Shown: in pieces, positions 26,907 through 38,600 of the stretch
Layout: each line of letters starts with the position of its first letter
How positions within the stretch are numbered: position 1 is the first letter of the stretch
From: Ignavibacteriales bacterium
GTDB lineage: Bacteria > Bacteroidota > Ignavibacteria > UBA10030
Reading direction: 5' to 3'
Length of the DNA: 64,000 nucleotides
Assembly (NCBI GenBank): GCA_026390575.1
Contig: JAPLFR010000016.1
Span: 62,001 to 126,000 of the forward strand
Translations under genes and position numbers: made by a program
The notes under the pieces: model-generated
The model's database searches: none
What the model saw: only the letters and a program-made list of their open reading frames with translations
What the model was told of the DNA's origin: nothing

Positions 26907-27371
26907 ATGGTAGATCTCAATAAAAAACTTTTATTAGAGCATCTTGATAAAAAGCTTGAAAAATTTTCTGTGTTAAAAGAAGCAGACATGCCGCCGCGTG
27001 GTTGGATCAACGCGGTTAGAACAGCTATGAATATGTCGTTAGTCCAGCTTGCAAAACGGCTCAAGAAAACTTCGGTCAGCGTTAAAGAGATTGAAGAGCG
27101 AGAACAGAACAAAACTATCACGCTGAATAAATTAATGGAAGTCGCTGAGAAACTCGATCTTCAATTTGTGTATGCGCTTCTTCCCAAAGAATCATCCGTC
27201 GAAAAAATAATTGAAAAACGTGCTCTGGATGTTGCCCATGAAATTGTAATGAGAACCTCGCACTCTATGAAACTTGAAGAACAGGGAAATAGAGAAGAAA
27301 GACTGCAAAAGGCAATCAAAGATCGCGCAGAACAGATTAAACAAGAAATGCCGAAATATTTATGGGATTAG
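26907..27371 (+). CDS. Mobile mystery protein A (XRE-type regulator, probable antitoxin)
   Basis: 154 residues. A helix-turn-helix of the XRE kind lies at about residues 35-85 (WINAVRTAMNMSLVQLAKRL, KKTSVSVKEIEEREQNKTIT). The N-terminal LLLEHLDKKLEKF and the HTH layout match mobile mystery protein A. It is followed with an overlap by mobile mystery protein B, a Fic protein, so the pair is a likely toxin-antitoxin-like unit. The gene is preceded by three direct operator-like repeats, one in the promoter and one over its ribosome site, pointing to autoregulation. Confidence 0.85.
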   Translation: MVDLNKKLLLEHLDKKLEKFSVLKEADMPPRGWINAVRTAMNMSLVQLAKRLKKTSVSVKEIEEREQNKTITLNKLMEVAEKLDLQFVYALLPKESSVEKIIEKRALDVAHEIVMRTSHSMKLEEQGNREERLQKAIKDRAEQIKQEMPKYLWD

Positions 27372-27958
27372 ATCTCGATTACACAGATGGGCAAACTCCA
27401 ATTGATGAATATGAGAAAGAAGGTTTACTCATACCGACGATTACTACTCGCGGCGAACTTGATGAGTTTGAACAGCTTGGTGTGGAAAAAGCAATTGCAT
27501 GGACGATGAAAAGAAAACCCGCACTCAAACAAATACTGACTGAGGATTACATAAAGGAACTCCACAGGCAAATGTTTGCTGATGTTTGGAAGTGGGCTGG
27601 CGAGTTTAGAACAACAAACAAAAATATTGGTGTTGATAAATTTCAGACCAGTATTGAATTAAGAAATCTTCTTCATGATTGCAACTATTGGATCGATAAC
27701 AAAATCTTTTCTGAAGATGAAATCGCAGTCAGGTTCAGTCATCGGATTGTCACGATTCATCCTTTTGCTAATGGCAATGGCAGGCATTCCCGCTTACTTG
27801 CAGATATTCTCGTCAACAGCGGGTTTGGCAAGCCGGTATTTTCTTGGGGAAGATTAAACCTTACAAACAAGGGAGAAGCTCGTGCTAGATACTTGTCTGC
27901 ACTTCAAGAGGCAGACAATCAGAATTACGCGCCTTTGCTTCAGTTTGCACGCGAGTAA
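27362..27958 (+). CDS. Mobile mystery protein B (Fic-domain protein, probable toxin)
   Basis: 198 residues with the complete Fic motif HPFANGNGR (133-141) and the conserved upstream block WAGEFRTTNKNIG. Fic proteins usually transfer AMP from ATP to target proteins; the catalytic His and the anion-binding loop are present, so it should be active. It overlaps mobile mystery protein A by 10 bp. An N-terminal inhibitory motif is possible around TTRGELDEFEQ but is not clear. The target is unknown. Confidence 0.88.
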   Translation: MGLDLDYTDGQTPIDEYEKEGLLIPTITTRGELDEFEQLGVEKAIAWTMKRKPALKQILTEDYIKELHRQMFADVWKWAGEFRTTNKNIGVDKFQTSIELRNLLHDCNYWIDNKIFSEDEIAVRFSHRIVTIHPFANGNGRHSRLLADILVNSGFGKPVFSWGRLNLTNKGEARARYLSALQEADNQNYAPLLQFARE

Positions 27959-28000
27959 TGGTGGACAAAGTGGTATTTGATGATTGAGGTGCTGCACGTA

Positions 28001-28044
28001 TCAAATTAAGAAGGCTGGTCGGGAGTTGGAACTCCCTCCCAGCC
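28001..28044 (-). terminator. Probable terminator of eno
   Basis: A long hairpin: GGCTGG then GGGAGT (28013-28026) pairs with ACTCCC then CCAGCC (28031-28044), 13 bp past the eno stop. On the minus strand it is followed by TTCTTAATTT, only moderately T-rich. Confidence 0.55.
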
Positions 28045-28057
28045 AAGTTGTAACATT

Positions 28058-29380
<1,323 letters not shown>

Positions 29381-29535
29381 TCAGTTGTATTCAGATAGAT
29401 TCCCAAAATATTTCAGCGATAACTAACTGGAGATTTTGGGAATCTTGCTACTGCTTTAATTAAGCCAAAATTTGTAGGAAAAGCAATTTCAGGTAAGATG
29501 AAATGTATATAAGAAATCAAGACATTTGTTAAGCG

Positions 29536-29742
29536 TTATCGTATTTTCCCGTTCATCACCGCTTGGGCGAAAGTGCGAAAACTGCGGTCATATGTTTGTT
29601 CGATACTGTCCGGGAAACAGCAGGCGGGTAATTCCTGCATGCGTAAATGGTACTGAATGCATTCACAACACGTTCCCTTGCGTGAGCATGGCTCATAACT
29701 GCAATTACAATTTTTCAGGTTTTTCGGTTTATTGCATTCCAT
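29536..29742 (-). CDS. DUF6485 cysteine-rich small protein
   Basis: 68 residues from ATG 29742, preceded by GAGGA. The sequence MECNKPKNLKNCNCSYEPCS, RKGTCCECIQYHLRM, LPACCFPDSIEQTYDRS is the DUF6485 pattern with nine cysteines, presumably a metal-binding or Fe-S small protein. Its function is unknown. A longer frame to 29829 lacks family similarity. Confidence 0.8.
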   Translation of the reverse strand: MECNKPKNLKNCNCSYEPCSRKGTCCECIQYHLRMQELPACCFPDSIEQTYDRSFRTFAQAVMNGKIR

Positions 29743-29855
29743 TGTATGTCCTCGTTTACTATTTCCTCTGTGTGTAATCTTCTGAGTAACCTTCGGAAGG
29801 GCTGGAAGCTTAATAATGTTGCCCCGCAACGCGGGGCATCTTCTCCTTTTCCTTC

Positions 29856-32078
29856 CTACATCGGCTTTGATTCAAACTCACATCGCTCAATCCATTCAGT
29901 TGTTTCCAATTGAAGAAAAATATTCGATGCGATCGGAAACGACTGTACAAATGCGGTCTTGGCTTTTTCAAATTCCTGCAGCTCGAACCACACTTTCCCT
30001 AATCGGAGTAAGCGGAAATATTCGAGCGTCTTTGATTCCGGAGATCCGACCGATTCCAAGATTCGCGCGCTTTCTGCAAAACGTTCTTTCGCGGCATACT
30101 CGCGCGCAATGAGGTAACGCGCTATCGGACTTTTCAATCGTTCCAGCCGCGCAATGCGTGTGGTGTCTTCCATAGAATATGAGAAATAGATTTGAAGCTC
30201 GCTGCGCTCCAGTGGATTTTTCAGTGCTTCCAACCGAAGCATGCATGCTTCTTCGTTTGAAGCGTTCAAACGAATACGTGACAATGCCTCGTACTCTCGT
30301 CTCGCTTCAGCAAGAGAATCCAACGCCCAGTAAGCATCACCAAGACGAAGATGAAGCGGTAAAAGAGCATAGCCAAAAGCTGTGTCGCGGAGCTGTACGT
30401 CAACAAACTCGATGACATCTTTAAATCGCCGCATCTCAAATAAAGCAGTCGCTTTTAGAGTGACGGCTTCTGATGTCTTGCTCAATCTCAAAGATTGTTC
30501 TGCAGAGAGCAATGCACTTTCAAAATCATGATGGTTAAGATCTCCTCTTGTTTCGGTGTTCAAGTTCGCAATGACACGTGCACATTCTTTTCCAAAAATG
30601 GACGGACGCCGGAAGAAATATAAAGCTTTTATGCTGTCAGCATTATCGAGATGAATGTTTTTAATGGAAGTGTGCCACGTCATGAGCAATGATTTCAAAT
30701 CTCTTTGGTAGATATTTTTAAAATCGCCGCTTGCGTACAATTGCTTGAACTGATCTATACCGAACGAATCGATGAGAAAACGGCAAAATGATCCGGCAAG
30801 CGTGTAACTCACGGAAGGATTGGCTTGAAGAAAGCCTTGGGACGTGAAAAGTGACTCAAGGTTCGGGTGAACACCGGCAGCGAATACCAATGCCGCCGCC
30901 CGATCCAGCGGTTCTTCTATCATAGAAGTCCGCCCTATTGCCATTGCACAGCCTTCAATTAATCCGGAATTCGGTGCAATTTTCAAAGGCGACCATCCGA
31001 ATTCCGTCGCAAGCACGTGCACCATTTCATGTTTCAATGACGTTTCAAAACCTGAAAGATTGATGTGCGTCTGCCTCAACCACGGTTTCGCGATTTCAGT
31101 GTACACTGCACCGATAAGTCGTCCTTTCTGTTCAGGCGAAGCATACAGAAAAGAAACGATGCGCTCCTGCGAATGTAGGTTCATTTCATGCGTGAGCTTA
31201 TCATAATAAAACTCGTGCAGCTTACCGATCTGTTCGATGCGCTCGCGCTTGATACTTCCTGCTGAATAAATAATTTCAAAATGCGTTGTCTTATAATTGC
31301 CCGCAAGTTTCTGTCTAATAAAATCTTCAGAGGATGAAAATCCAAGACGATCGCTCAACGTGAAGACGATGACAACAACGGGGGCAAGCACGGCAATAAC
31401 AATGAGTTCAACAATAGGAAGTGCAGATCGTGCCGCGTGAGATGTTTCTTTTTTATTCTGAAATATCTGCCATAACCAAACAGATCCAGCCGCGAAACAC
31501 CCAGCGGCGGCAAGCGTTGTCAAACGGTATGTCAGTAACCGCTGAGTCACCTGAAGCGTTTCGTCGTACGTGAATCCGGGAAAGAACCCTATAATCGGAT
31601 TGAATGCAAATACTTGCGGACGAATGAGAGTAACAATCAGAATGTGAAACAAAATGAGAATGTAGATTGCTGCAAAAATAGTTTTGCGCCATCTTCCGAA
31701 CACGACTCCAATGAACGAAGCGAATGAGATGGAAAAGAACACACCGGGAATGACAGTGAGAACATACAGCTTTGCGCCGTCGCTGACAGAACAATTCTTC
31801 ACAAACACGATATTTGCCAGTGAAATGATAAACGGAATCGTAAGTAGAATAGATGAAGCGGCGGCACTCCTTCCGATAAAACGCCAGACATCCAATTTGC
31901 ATTCAGGATTGGTCTGTTTCCAAAGTGCAAGTGTAAAAATTCCAGAGATATATCCGGCAAGCAGAACTGTGAGCACAGAAAACTCAAATCCGAGATAATT
32001 AAAAAGCGGGATGCGTGCGCAGACGATGGCGAAGAGAACAAGGACGAGCGCAGAAATTTGGAATGTACGGGTTTGCAT
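29856..32078 (-). CDS. Membrane protein with HExxH metallopeptidase-like domain and TPR-like tail
   Basis: 740 residues from ATG 32078 (a TTG at 32114 also exists). The first 250 residues contain about seven to eight membrane helices. Residues about 270-480 hold a gluzincin-type site: KHEMVHVLATEFG with a downstream GLIEGCAMAIG that may give the third ligand, as in peptidase-MA-like domains. The remaining 250 residues are TPR-like helices (FESALLSAEQSLRLSKTSEA, LHLRLGDAYWALDSLAEARR). The substrate is unknown. Palindromes AAACCTT CGG AAGGTTT and TAACCTT CCG AAGGTTA lie upstream (32120-32169). Confidence 0.7.
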   Translation of the reverse strand: MQTRTFQISALVLVLFAIVCARIPLFNYLGFEFSVLTVLLAGYISGIFTLALWKQTNPECKLDVWRFIGRSAAASSILLTIPFIISLANIVFVKNCSVSDGAKLYVLTVIPGVFFSISFASFIGVVFGRWRKTIFAAIYILILFHILIVTLIRPQVFAFNPIIGFFPGFTYDETLQVTQRLLTYRLTTLAAAGCFAAGSVWLWQIFQNKKETSHAARSALPIVELIVIAVLAPVVVIVFTLSDRLGFSSSEDFIRQKLAGNYKTTHFEIIYSAGSIKRERIEQIGKLHEFYYDKLTHEMNLHSQERIVSFLYASPEQKGRLIGAVYTEIAKPWLRQTHINLSGFETSLKHEMVHVLATEFGWSPLKIAPNSGLIEGCAMAIGRTSMIEEPLDRAAALVFAAGVHPNLESLFTSQGFLQANPSVSYTLAGSFCRFLIDSFGIDQFKQLYASGDFKNIYQRDLKSLLMTWHTSIKNIHLDNADSIKALYFFRRPSIFGKECARVIANLNTETRGDLNHHDFESALLSAEQSLRLSKTSEAVTLKATALFEMRRFKDVIEFVDVQLRDTAFGYALLPLHLRLGDAYWALDSLAEARREYEALSRIRLNASNEEACMLRLEALKNPLERSELQIYFSYSMEDTTRIARLERLKSPIARYLIAREYAAKERFAESARILESVGSPESKTLEYFRLLRLGKVWFELQEFEKAKTAFVQSFPIASNIFLQLETTEWIERCEFESKPM

Positions 32079-32170
32079 GGTCTCGGTTACCTTCCGAAAA
32101 TTATCTTCGTTCAAGAAGGAAACCTTCGGAAGGTTTCAAAGCTTAAGCAGAGTAACCTTCCGAAGGTTAA

Positions 32171-33442
32171 TTAGAACTCCTCGCCTTGTTCACGGCGGAT
32201 GTCGGCACCAAGCGCTTGGAGTTTCTTTTCCATCGATTCGTATCCGCGATCAATGTGGTACACGCGGAGAACTTCTGTTGTTCCTTCCGCAACAAGTCCA
32301 GCAAGAACGAGCGAAGCACTCGCGCGTAAATCTGTGGACATTACTTTTGCTCCAGTCAATTTCTGTACACCGACAACCGTGGCAATATTTTCTTTCACAG
32401 TGATGTTAGCGCCAAGCCGAACAAGTTCCGGCACGTGCATGAAGCGGTCGAAATACACCGTGTCTGTTATGATACTCGTGCCGCCTGCCATCGACATCAA
32501 TGCGATCCATTGTGCTTGCATATCGGTTGGAAAACCGGGAAAAATCGCAGTCGTCGCATTAATAGGAGCAATTTTTTCCGGCGGTGAGAGTTCTATCCAA
32601 TCGACACCAGTTTTAACTTTTGCCCCAGCATCTTCCAACTTAATTAATAGAGCACCGATATGGTGCGGGTTGCATTTCTCTAACCGCACAACATTGCCGG
32701 GTTTCCCAGCCATCGCACCGGCAACGAGAAAAGTTCCGGCTTCGATGCGGTCTGGAATTGTCGCAATGTCTGCAGGATGCAATTCATCAACACCTTCAAT
32801 TTCTAATCGCCCTGTAGCAATACCATGAATCTTCGCGCCCATTTTTAATAAAAATTCTGCAAGCTGAACAATCTCCGGTTCTTGAGCCGCATTCTCAATG
32901 AGTGTTGTCCCTTTCGCAAGCACCGCGGCCATCATGATGTTGCCAGTTGCACCGACGCTGGAAATATCAAAAAGAATCCGTGCTCCATGCAGACGTTTTG
33001 CCTTCGCAATAATGTACCCTGCTTCAAGATCAATCTCGGCTCCAAGTCTGCGGAGTCCTTCGACGTGCAAATTCACCGGACGCGGTCCCCATGCGCAGCC
33101 GCCGGGAAGTGAAACTTTCGCCTGGCCGAATCTAGCCACCAGAGGACCTAATACATAAATGGATGCACGCATTTTCTTCACGTGTTCGTAAGGTGCTTCA
33201 TAGCTGTTGATCGACGTTGTATCAATCGTCATTGTCTGATTGACTGACGAGATCTGAATGCCCATGGTCTCAAGCAGACGGCTCATCGTCATCACGTCGC
33301 GCAGGTCTGGCGTGTTGGAAAGATGAGAAATACCACTCGCAAGAATTGTCGCAGGCATGAGAGCCAACGAAGCATTCTTCGCACCGCCAATAGTCACTGT
33401 CCCGCTAAGAAATTTTCCGCCGTTGATGACAAATTTATCCAC
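32171..33442 (-). CDS. murA: UDP-N-acetylglucosamine 1-carboxyvinyltransferase
   Basis: 423 residues, full length. It catalyses the first committed step of peptidoglycan synthesis, adding enolpyruvate to UDP-GlcNAc. The N-terminal Lys22-Asn23 pair is in GGAKNASLALMPA, and the catalytic Cys116 is in PGGCAWGPRPVNLH, so this is the Cys (fosfomycin-sensitive) form. RAS/ADLR blocks (MSTDLRASASLVLAGL, DRGYESMEKKLQALGADI) are present at the C-terminus. It is divergent from the nitroreductase gene. Confidence 0.95.
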   Translation of the reverse strand: MDKFVINGGKFLSGTVTIGGAKNASLALMPATILASGISHLSNTPDLRDVMTMSRLLETMGIQISSVNQTMTIDTTSINSYEAPYEHVKKMRASIYVLGPLVARFGQAKVSLPGGCAWGPRPVNLHVEGLRRLGAEIDLEAGYIIAKAKRLHGARILFDISSVGATGNIMMAAVLAKGTTLIENAAQEPEIVQLAEFLLKMGAKIHGIATGRLEIEGVDELHPADIATIPDRIEAGTFLVAGAMAGKPGNVVRLEKCNPHHIGALLIKLEDAGAKVKTGVDWIELSPPEKIAPINATTAIFPGFPTDMQAQWIALMSMAGGTSIITDTVYFDRFMHVPELVRLGANITVKENIATVVGVQKLTGAKVMSTDLRASASLVLAGLVAEGTTEVLRVYHIDRGYESMEKKLQALGADIRREQGEEF

Positions 33443-33565
33443 AGCTTGCTCCTTTAATCTAAAAGGATTATGTTCATTCGTGAAATAAATATATGCGTTA
33501 ATGGACTGAAAGGCAAAGTAACATTATATCACTATTGATTTGCTTAAAGATATTACCAGGTTTCT

Positions 33566-34111
33566 ATGAGGATTCAAATGAAACAGACAAAATATCCTGA
33601 TACACTCTTTGTCATTCACAATCGCAAAAGCGTACGGCATTTCACCGGTGAATCCATAACACAGAATGCAATTGACATCCTCTTGAAAGCAGCCATGGCA
33701 GCACCGAGCGCGGTCAATTGTCAGCCCTGGGAATTTATTATTGTGACCGATCGGAAGACACTTGATGCACTTGGCGATGCACTGCCGTACGCAAAGATGA
33801 TTTTCAAAGCTGGAGCAGCCATCATCGTGTGCGGAGTACCTGCAAAAGCGCACAAGCAGATGGACGAGTACGCCGTGATCGATTCCGCTCTCGCCAGCCA
33901 AAATATTTTACTTGCCGCAGAAGCAATTGGACTCGGTGCAATATGGACGGCAGCATATCCGTATCCCGACAGAATGCAATCCGTAAAAACCATTTTGAAT
34001 ATCCCGGAAAATATCATTCCGCTCAATGTTATTCCCATTGGTCATCCGACAGGCGAAGATACACCAAAGGAAAAGTTCAATCCCGAAAAAATACATCAAG
34101 AAAGCTGGTAA
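33566..34111 (+). CDS. Nitroreductase-family flavoprotein
   Basis: 181 residues. The FMN-binding blocks of the family are present: NRKSVRHFTGE, APSAVNCQPWEFIIV, GLGAIWTAAYPYPDR and the terminal PIGHP. These enzymes reduce nitro groups, quinones or other acceptors with NAD(P)H as FMN-containing dimers. The start may be 33566 or Met5 at 33578. Its physiological substrate is unknown. Confidence 0.88.
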   Translation: MRIQMKQTKYPDTLFVIHNRKSVRHFTGESITQNAIDILLKAAMAAPSAVNCQPWEFIIVTDRKTLDALGDALPYAKMIFKAGAAIIVCGVPAKAHKQMDEYAVIDSALASQNILLAAEAIGLGAIWTAAYPYPDRMQSVKTILNIPENIIPLNVIPIGHPTGEDTPKEKFNPEKIHQESW

Positions 34112-34269
34112 ATGGAGTTTTTTTCGAAGAAAACAAAAATATTCTTGATAGAGATAAAATTGTGATCACCATCGCTTTGATTATTCTGTAATAATTTTAA
34201 TATTAAATTATAATTAATGTCGGATGTTTCTTCGAATTATTTTACCCACAAAATACGATGGAGGACATT

Positions 34270-35835
34270 ATGAAACGCTTGGGGACAATGTTTTTGTTCG
34301 TCATTCTGGTTTCAACGGGGGCGTTGAGCCAAAATTACCAAGTAACAAACATTCAAGGGATCCAATTGTTAGATCCACCAGTTCTGGATATTCAAAATAA
34401 TACCGCCCGGATCATTCATAATACGAATTTCTGGTTCTATTCATTTCCTGCATCAGGCCCGTCAGCACCAATCGCTACTTCATCGGCAGTTCATCCGCGT
34501 CCGATTGATTCAGGACCAATAAATGTTGCAATGAAAAGCAGCGGAAACAATATCGTCATTTGCTACATCATTTCTAAGTCATCGCCAACGCCAGGGTGGT
34601 TTGTAGAATCCGTTTCAAGTCCTGATGGCGGAATGACCTGGACTATACCAACACAAATAGAACAAATTGCTCCTTATGAAGCGTTGTCTATACCTTACGA
34701 TAATATCGTTTTGGAAAAAAGTGCAGGGATGGGGGGTACAGCTCTCTTGTATTATCGTGTACCATCAGATTCCAATCGCTTTCATATGGCGAATAATCAT
34801 GGATTTGGCGCAATGTATAGTTTTTCTATGATTTTTCCTGCCGGCGACGCAACCCATGAAGCAAAAAATTTATCTTGTTTTGCAATACCGAATGGACCGA
34901 TGAATGATATTATTTATTCGGCGTATAGCGTTGACACATCGCTCTATCTCATTACGCATAACACGCAGGCAGGGCCTCCTGGTTCACCTTCGAAGATACT
35001 CAGCATCGCGGGAGGCGGGAGTTATTTCACACGAACCCGGTTGGTTGGTAATTCCAATGGAACGCTCTATTTAGCATTTGGATTCTGGCAGCTTATTATG
35101 GGTCAGGAAATGATGCATTCAATGAAAGAAGGGACAGTGCTGTACAAATCAACGAATTCTGGAAGCACATGGGCATTTGCTGATACCTTAAGTCAATCGC
35201 TGAATACAATCAACGATCTTCAAATAACAAGTACCGGTACGTTAGTCCATACCAAAGTGGAAAACGCAAATATCTATATCAGATCCAGTCTCAATGGCTC
35301 GCAGTGGTCATCATTCTATCAAGTGAATCCAACAACAGGTACGGCGGCTAAAAAGGACGCTTTTTATTTTGGCATCTCTACGGCATTGGTCGACGACGCA
35401 AATATCGGTGTTGCATGGATTGATACATCAACCGGATACGACGAAATATTTTATCGAAAATTCGCTATACCGGCACCAGCGACTGTTGGTGTCTTGGAGA
35501 ACGAAAGATCCACTCCGGATCAATTTGCACTCAATCAAAATTTTCCTAATCCGTTTAACCCGACGACCGTCATTAGTTATCAATTGCCCGAAGCCAGTCA
35601 CGTCGCAATTAAAGTGTTCGATATGTTAGGACGCGAAGTGGCAACACTTGTGGATGGTGTGAAGAGCGCCGGACAACATACGGTAGAATTGAACGCATCC
35701 AAACTGCGGAGCGGTATTTATTTCTACCGTTTATCCGTCGTGCCTTCGGCACGACGAGACCTCGTTCCGACTGAAGGTCGGAACGGGCAAGCTGGCTCAT
35801 TTATGGAAACAAAAAAACTTGTTTTGTTAAAATGA
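34270..35835 (+). CDS. T9SS-exported protein with sialidase/BNR-like domain and an interrupted sorting domain
   Basis: 521 residues from ATG 34270, with GGAGG immediately ahead. A signal peptide (MKRLGTMFLFVILVSTGALSQ) leads into a BNR/sialidase-like beta region (VSSPDGGMTWTIPTQ, STNSGSTWAFADTL). The last 100 residues are a type IX sorting domain: NFPNPFNPTTVISYQLPE, VFDMLGREVATLVDG, LRSGIYFYRL, then ETKKLVLLK. Between SGIYFYRL and the final block about 20 extra residues are encoded by two perfect palindromes (35736-35756 and 35763-35785), absent from the other T9SS protein in the window. Confidence 0.85.
   Translation: MKRLGTMFLFVILVSTGALSQNYQVTNIQGIQLLDPPVLDIQNNTARIIHNTNFWFYSFPASGPSAPIATSSAVHPRPIDSGPINVAMKSSGNNIVICYIISKSSPTPGWFVESVSSPDGGMTWTIPTQIEQIAPYEALSIPYDNIVLEKSAGMGGTALLYYRVPSDSNRFHMANNHGFGAMYSFSMIFPAGDATHEAKNLSCFAIPNGPMNDIIYSAYSVDTSLYLITHNTQAGPPGSPSKILSIAGGGSYFTRTRLVGNSNGTLYLAFGFWQLIMGQEMMHSMKEGTVLYKSTNSGSTWAFADTLSQSLNTINDLQITSTGTLVHTKVENANIYIRSSLNGSQWSSFYQVNPTTGTAAKKDAFYFGISTALVDDANIGVAWIDTSTGYDEIFYRKFAIPAPATVGVLENERSTPDQFALNQNFPNPFNPTTVISYQLPEASHVAIKVFDMLGREVATLVDGVKSAGQHTVELNASKLRSGIYFYRLSVVPSARRDLVPTEGRNGQAGSFMETKKLVLLK
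35736..35785. repeat. Two palindromes inserted in frame in a coding region
   Basis: CGTCGTGCC TTC GGCACGACG (35736-35756) and CGTTCCGAC TGAAG GTCGGAACG (35763-35785) lie within the sorting domain of the gene above and keep its frame. A further copy of the TTC-loop type, TGCGCC TTC GGCGCA, follows at 35963-35977 outside the gene. Confidence 0.85.
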
Positions 35836-35856
35836 TACCGTTGGGAATTTCATCCG

Positions 35857-35895
35857 AACCGGCTTTCTGGAGCATTGGACTGCCGGTTTTTGTTG
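35857..35895 (+). terminator. Probable terminator after the T9SS cargo gene
   Basis: Stem AACCGGC / GCCGGTT (35857-35863, 35882-35888) followed by TTTGTTGT, 22 bp past the stop codon at 35835. Confidence 0.6.
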
Positions 35896-36043
35896 TACTT
35901 GTCTTTCGTGTGAAAAATCGGTAAATAGCTATCGGTAATCATTTTTCTGTTCCGGAGGTGCATGCGCCTTCGGCGCAAATAGTCTGTTATCAACCCGGGA
36001 AAACATAGTTATTCATTTAATTCACTATTCTTTCAGTTTCTAA

Positions 36044-37345
<1,302 letters not shown>

Positions 37346-37360
37346 CAGCATTCATTCGAT

Positions 37361-38593
37361 ATGAAGACAGTATCGCTTATCAAATCTACTGCGACCGGCT
37401 CTGTTTCTCTCTCCGGCCGATTGAAGATTATTTTGATGGTGATTGCCTTTATCATTATTGCCGGTACCTTGTGGTACACACACAATCTTGTTCAGGCATT
37501 GAGCCAGAAGGAAAAAGAAGTCGCGGACATTTACGCGAAGTCGTATGTGTATATCGCAAATAATAAAACGGGAGAAGGCGACTATAATTTTCTCTTCAAC
37601 GAAATTATCAACACAGTTGATTTCCCAGTCGTATTGACGGATCGGAACAATGAACCCGAACTTCCCTACGATAAAAACATTAAGAACATCTCGCTGAATT
37701 CTAATTTACCAGGTGAAGAACAACGTCAGTTCTTGAAAAATATCGCCGCTGATTTGGACCGCTCTCACGCCCCCATTAAAGTTACATATCAGGACACGAT
37801 CATATTAAGTTATCTCCACTACGGTGAATCGACGCTCATAGTCCAGCTCCGCTGGCTTCCGTATGTTGAACTTGCCGTCGCTGCACTTTTTATTCTTATC
37901 GGTTACATCAGCTTCAGTTATATCAAGCGCAGCGAGCAAAGCAACATTTGGGTCGGGATGGCGAGAGAGACCGCACATCAACTGGGCACACCGATATCCA
38001 GTATGCTCGGCTGGGTAGAACTGTTGAAAGAACAATCCGAAGGCGACAAGAAAACGACGGAGACGCTACTGGATATGGAAAGCGATCTTCACCGCCTCCA
38101 GAAAATCGCGGACCGATTTTCAAAAATCGGATCCAAACCAGACTTGCATGAAGAGGACCTGAGCGAAGTCATTGGTAAAGTAACCGAATACTTCCAACGG
38201 CGTATTCCACAAACCGGCAAGAAAGTTCATCTTGTCATCGAATCGAGCAAAGCGGTTCGTGCACATATCAACCGAGAGTTATTCGAATGGGTACTTGAGA
38301 ATCTTACCAAGAATGCGCTCGATGCCATTGAGAACGGCGAAGGAACGATCGCTTTTTCTCTATCAGAACATGGCAACCATGCATTCGTTGATATCTCCGA
38401 TACCGGTAAAGGTATCACATCGAAACACCGGAACGATGTATTTCGCCCCGGCTTTTCGACAAAGAAGCGCGGGTGGGGCTTAGGATTAAGTTTATCAAAA
38501 CGCATTATTGAAACATACCATAGCGGCAGGCTTTTCCTTAAAGAGAACAATGCAGGATTCAAAACTACATTCCGTATCAAATTGAACAAGTGA
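37361..38593 (+). CDS. Membrane sensor histidine kinase
   Basis: 410 residues. Two membrane helices (about residues 23-45 and 168-188) flank an extracytoplasmic sensor region. The H-box is ARETAHQLGTPISSMLGWVE, the HQLGTP form seen in Bacteroidota kinases. The ATPase domain has the N-box (LENLTKNALDAIENG), G1 (DISDTGKGI) and G2 (GWGLGLSLSKRII). No response regulator gene is adjacent. It lies 15 bp after purA and 7 bp before an M28 peptidase gene. Confidence 0.9.
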   Translation: MKTVSLIKSTATGSVSLSGRLKIILMVIAFIIIAGTLWYTHNLVQALSQKEKEVADIYAKSYVYIANNKTGEGDYNFLFNEIINTVDFPVVLTDRNNEPELPYDKNIKNISLNSNLPGEEQRQFLKNIAADLDRSHAPIKVTYQDTIILSYLHYGESTLIVQLRWLPYVELAVAALFILIGYISFSYIKRSEQSNIWVGMARETAHQLGTPISSMLGWVELLKEQSEGDKKTTETLLDMESDLHRLQKIADRFSKIGSKPDLHEEDLSEVIGKVTEYFQRRIPQTGKKVHLVIESSKAVRAHINRELFEWVLENLTKNALDAIENGEGTIAFSLSEHGNHAFVDISDTGKGITSKHRNDVFRPGFSTKKRGWGLGLSLSKRIIETYHSGRLFLKENNAGFKTTFRIKLNK

Positions 38594-38600
38594 GAAATAT

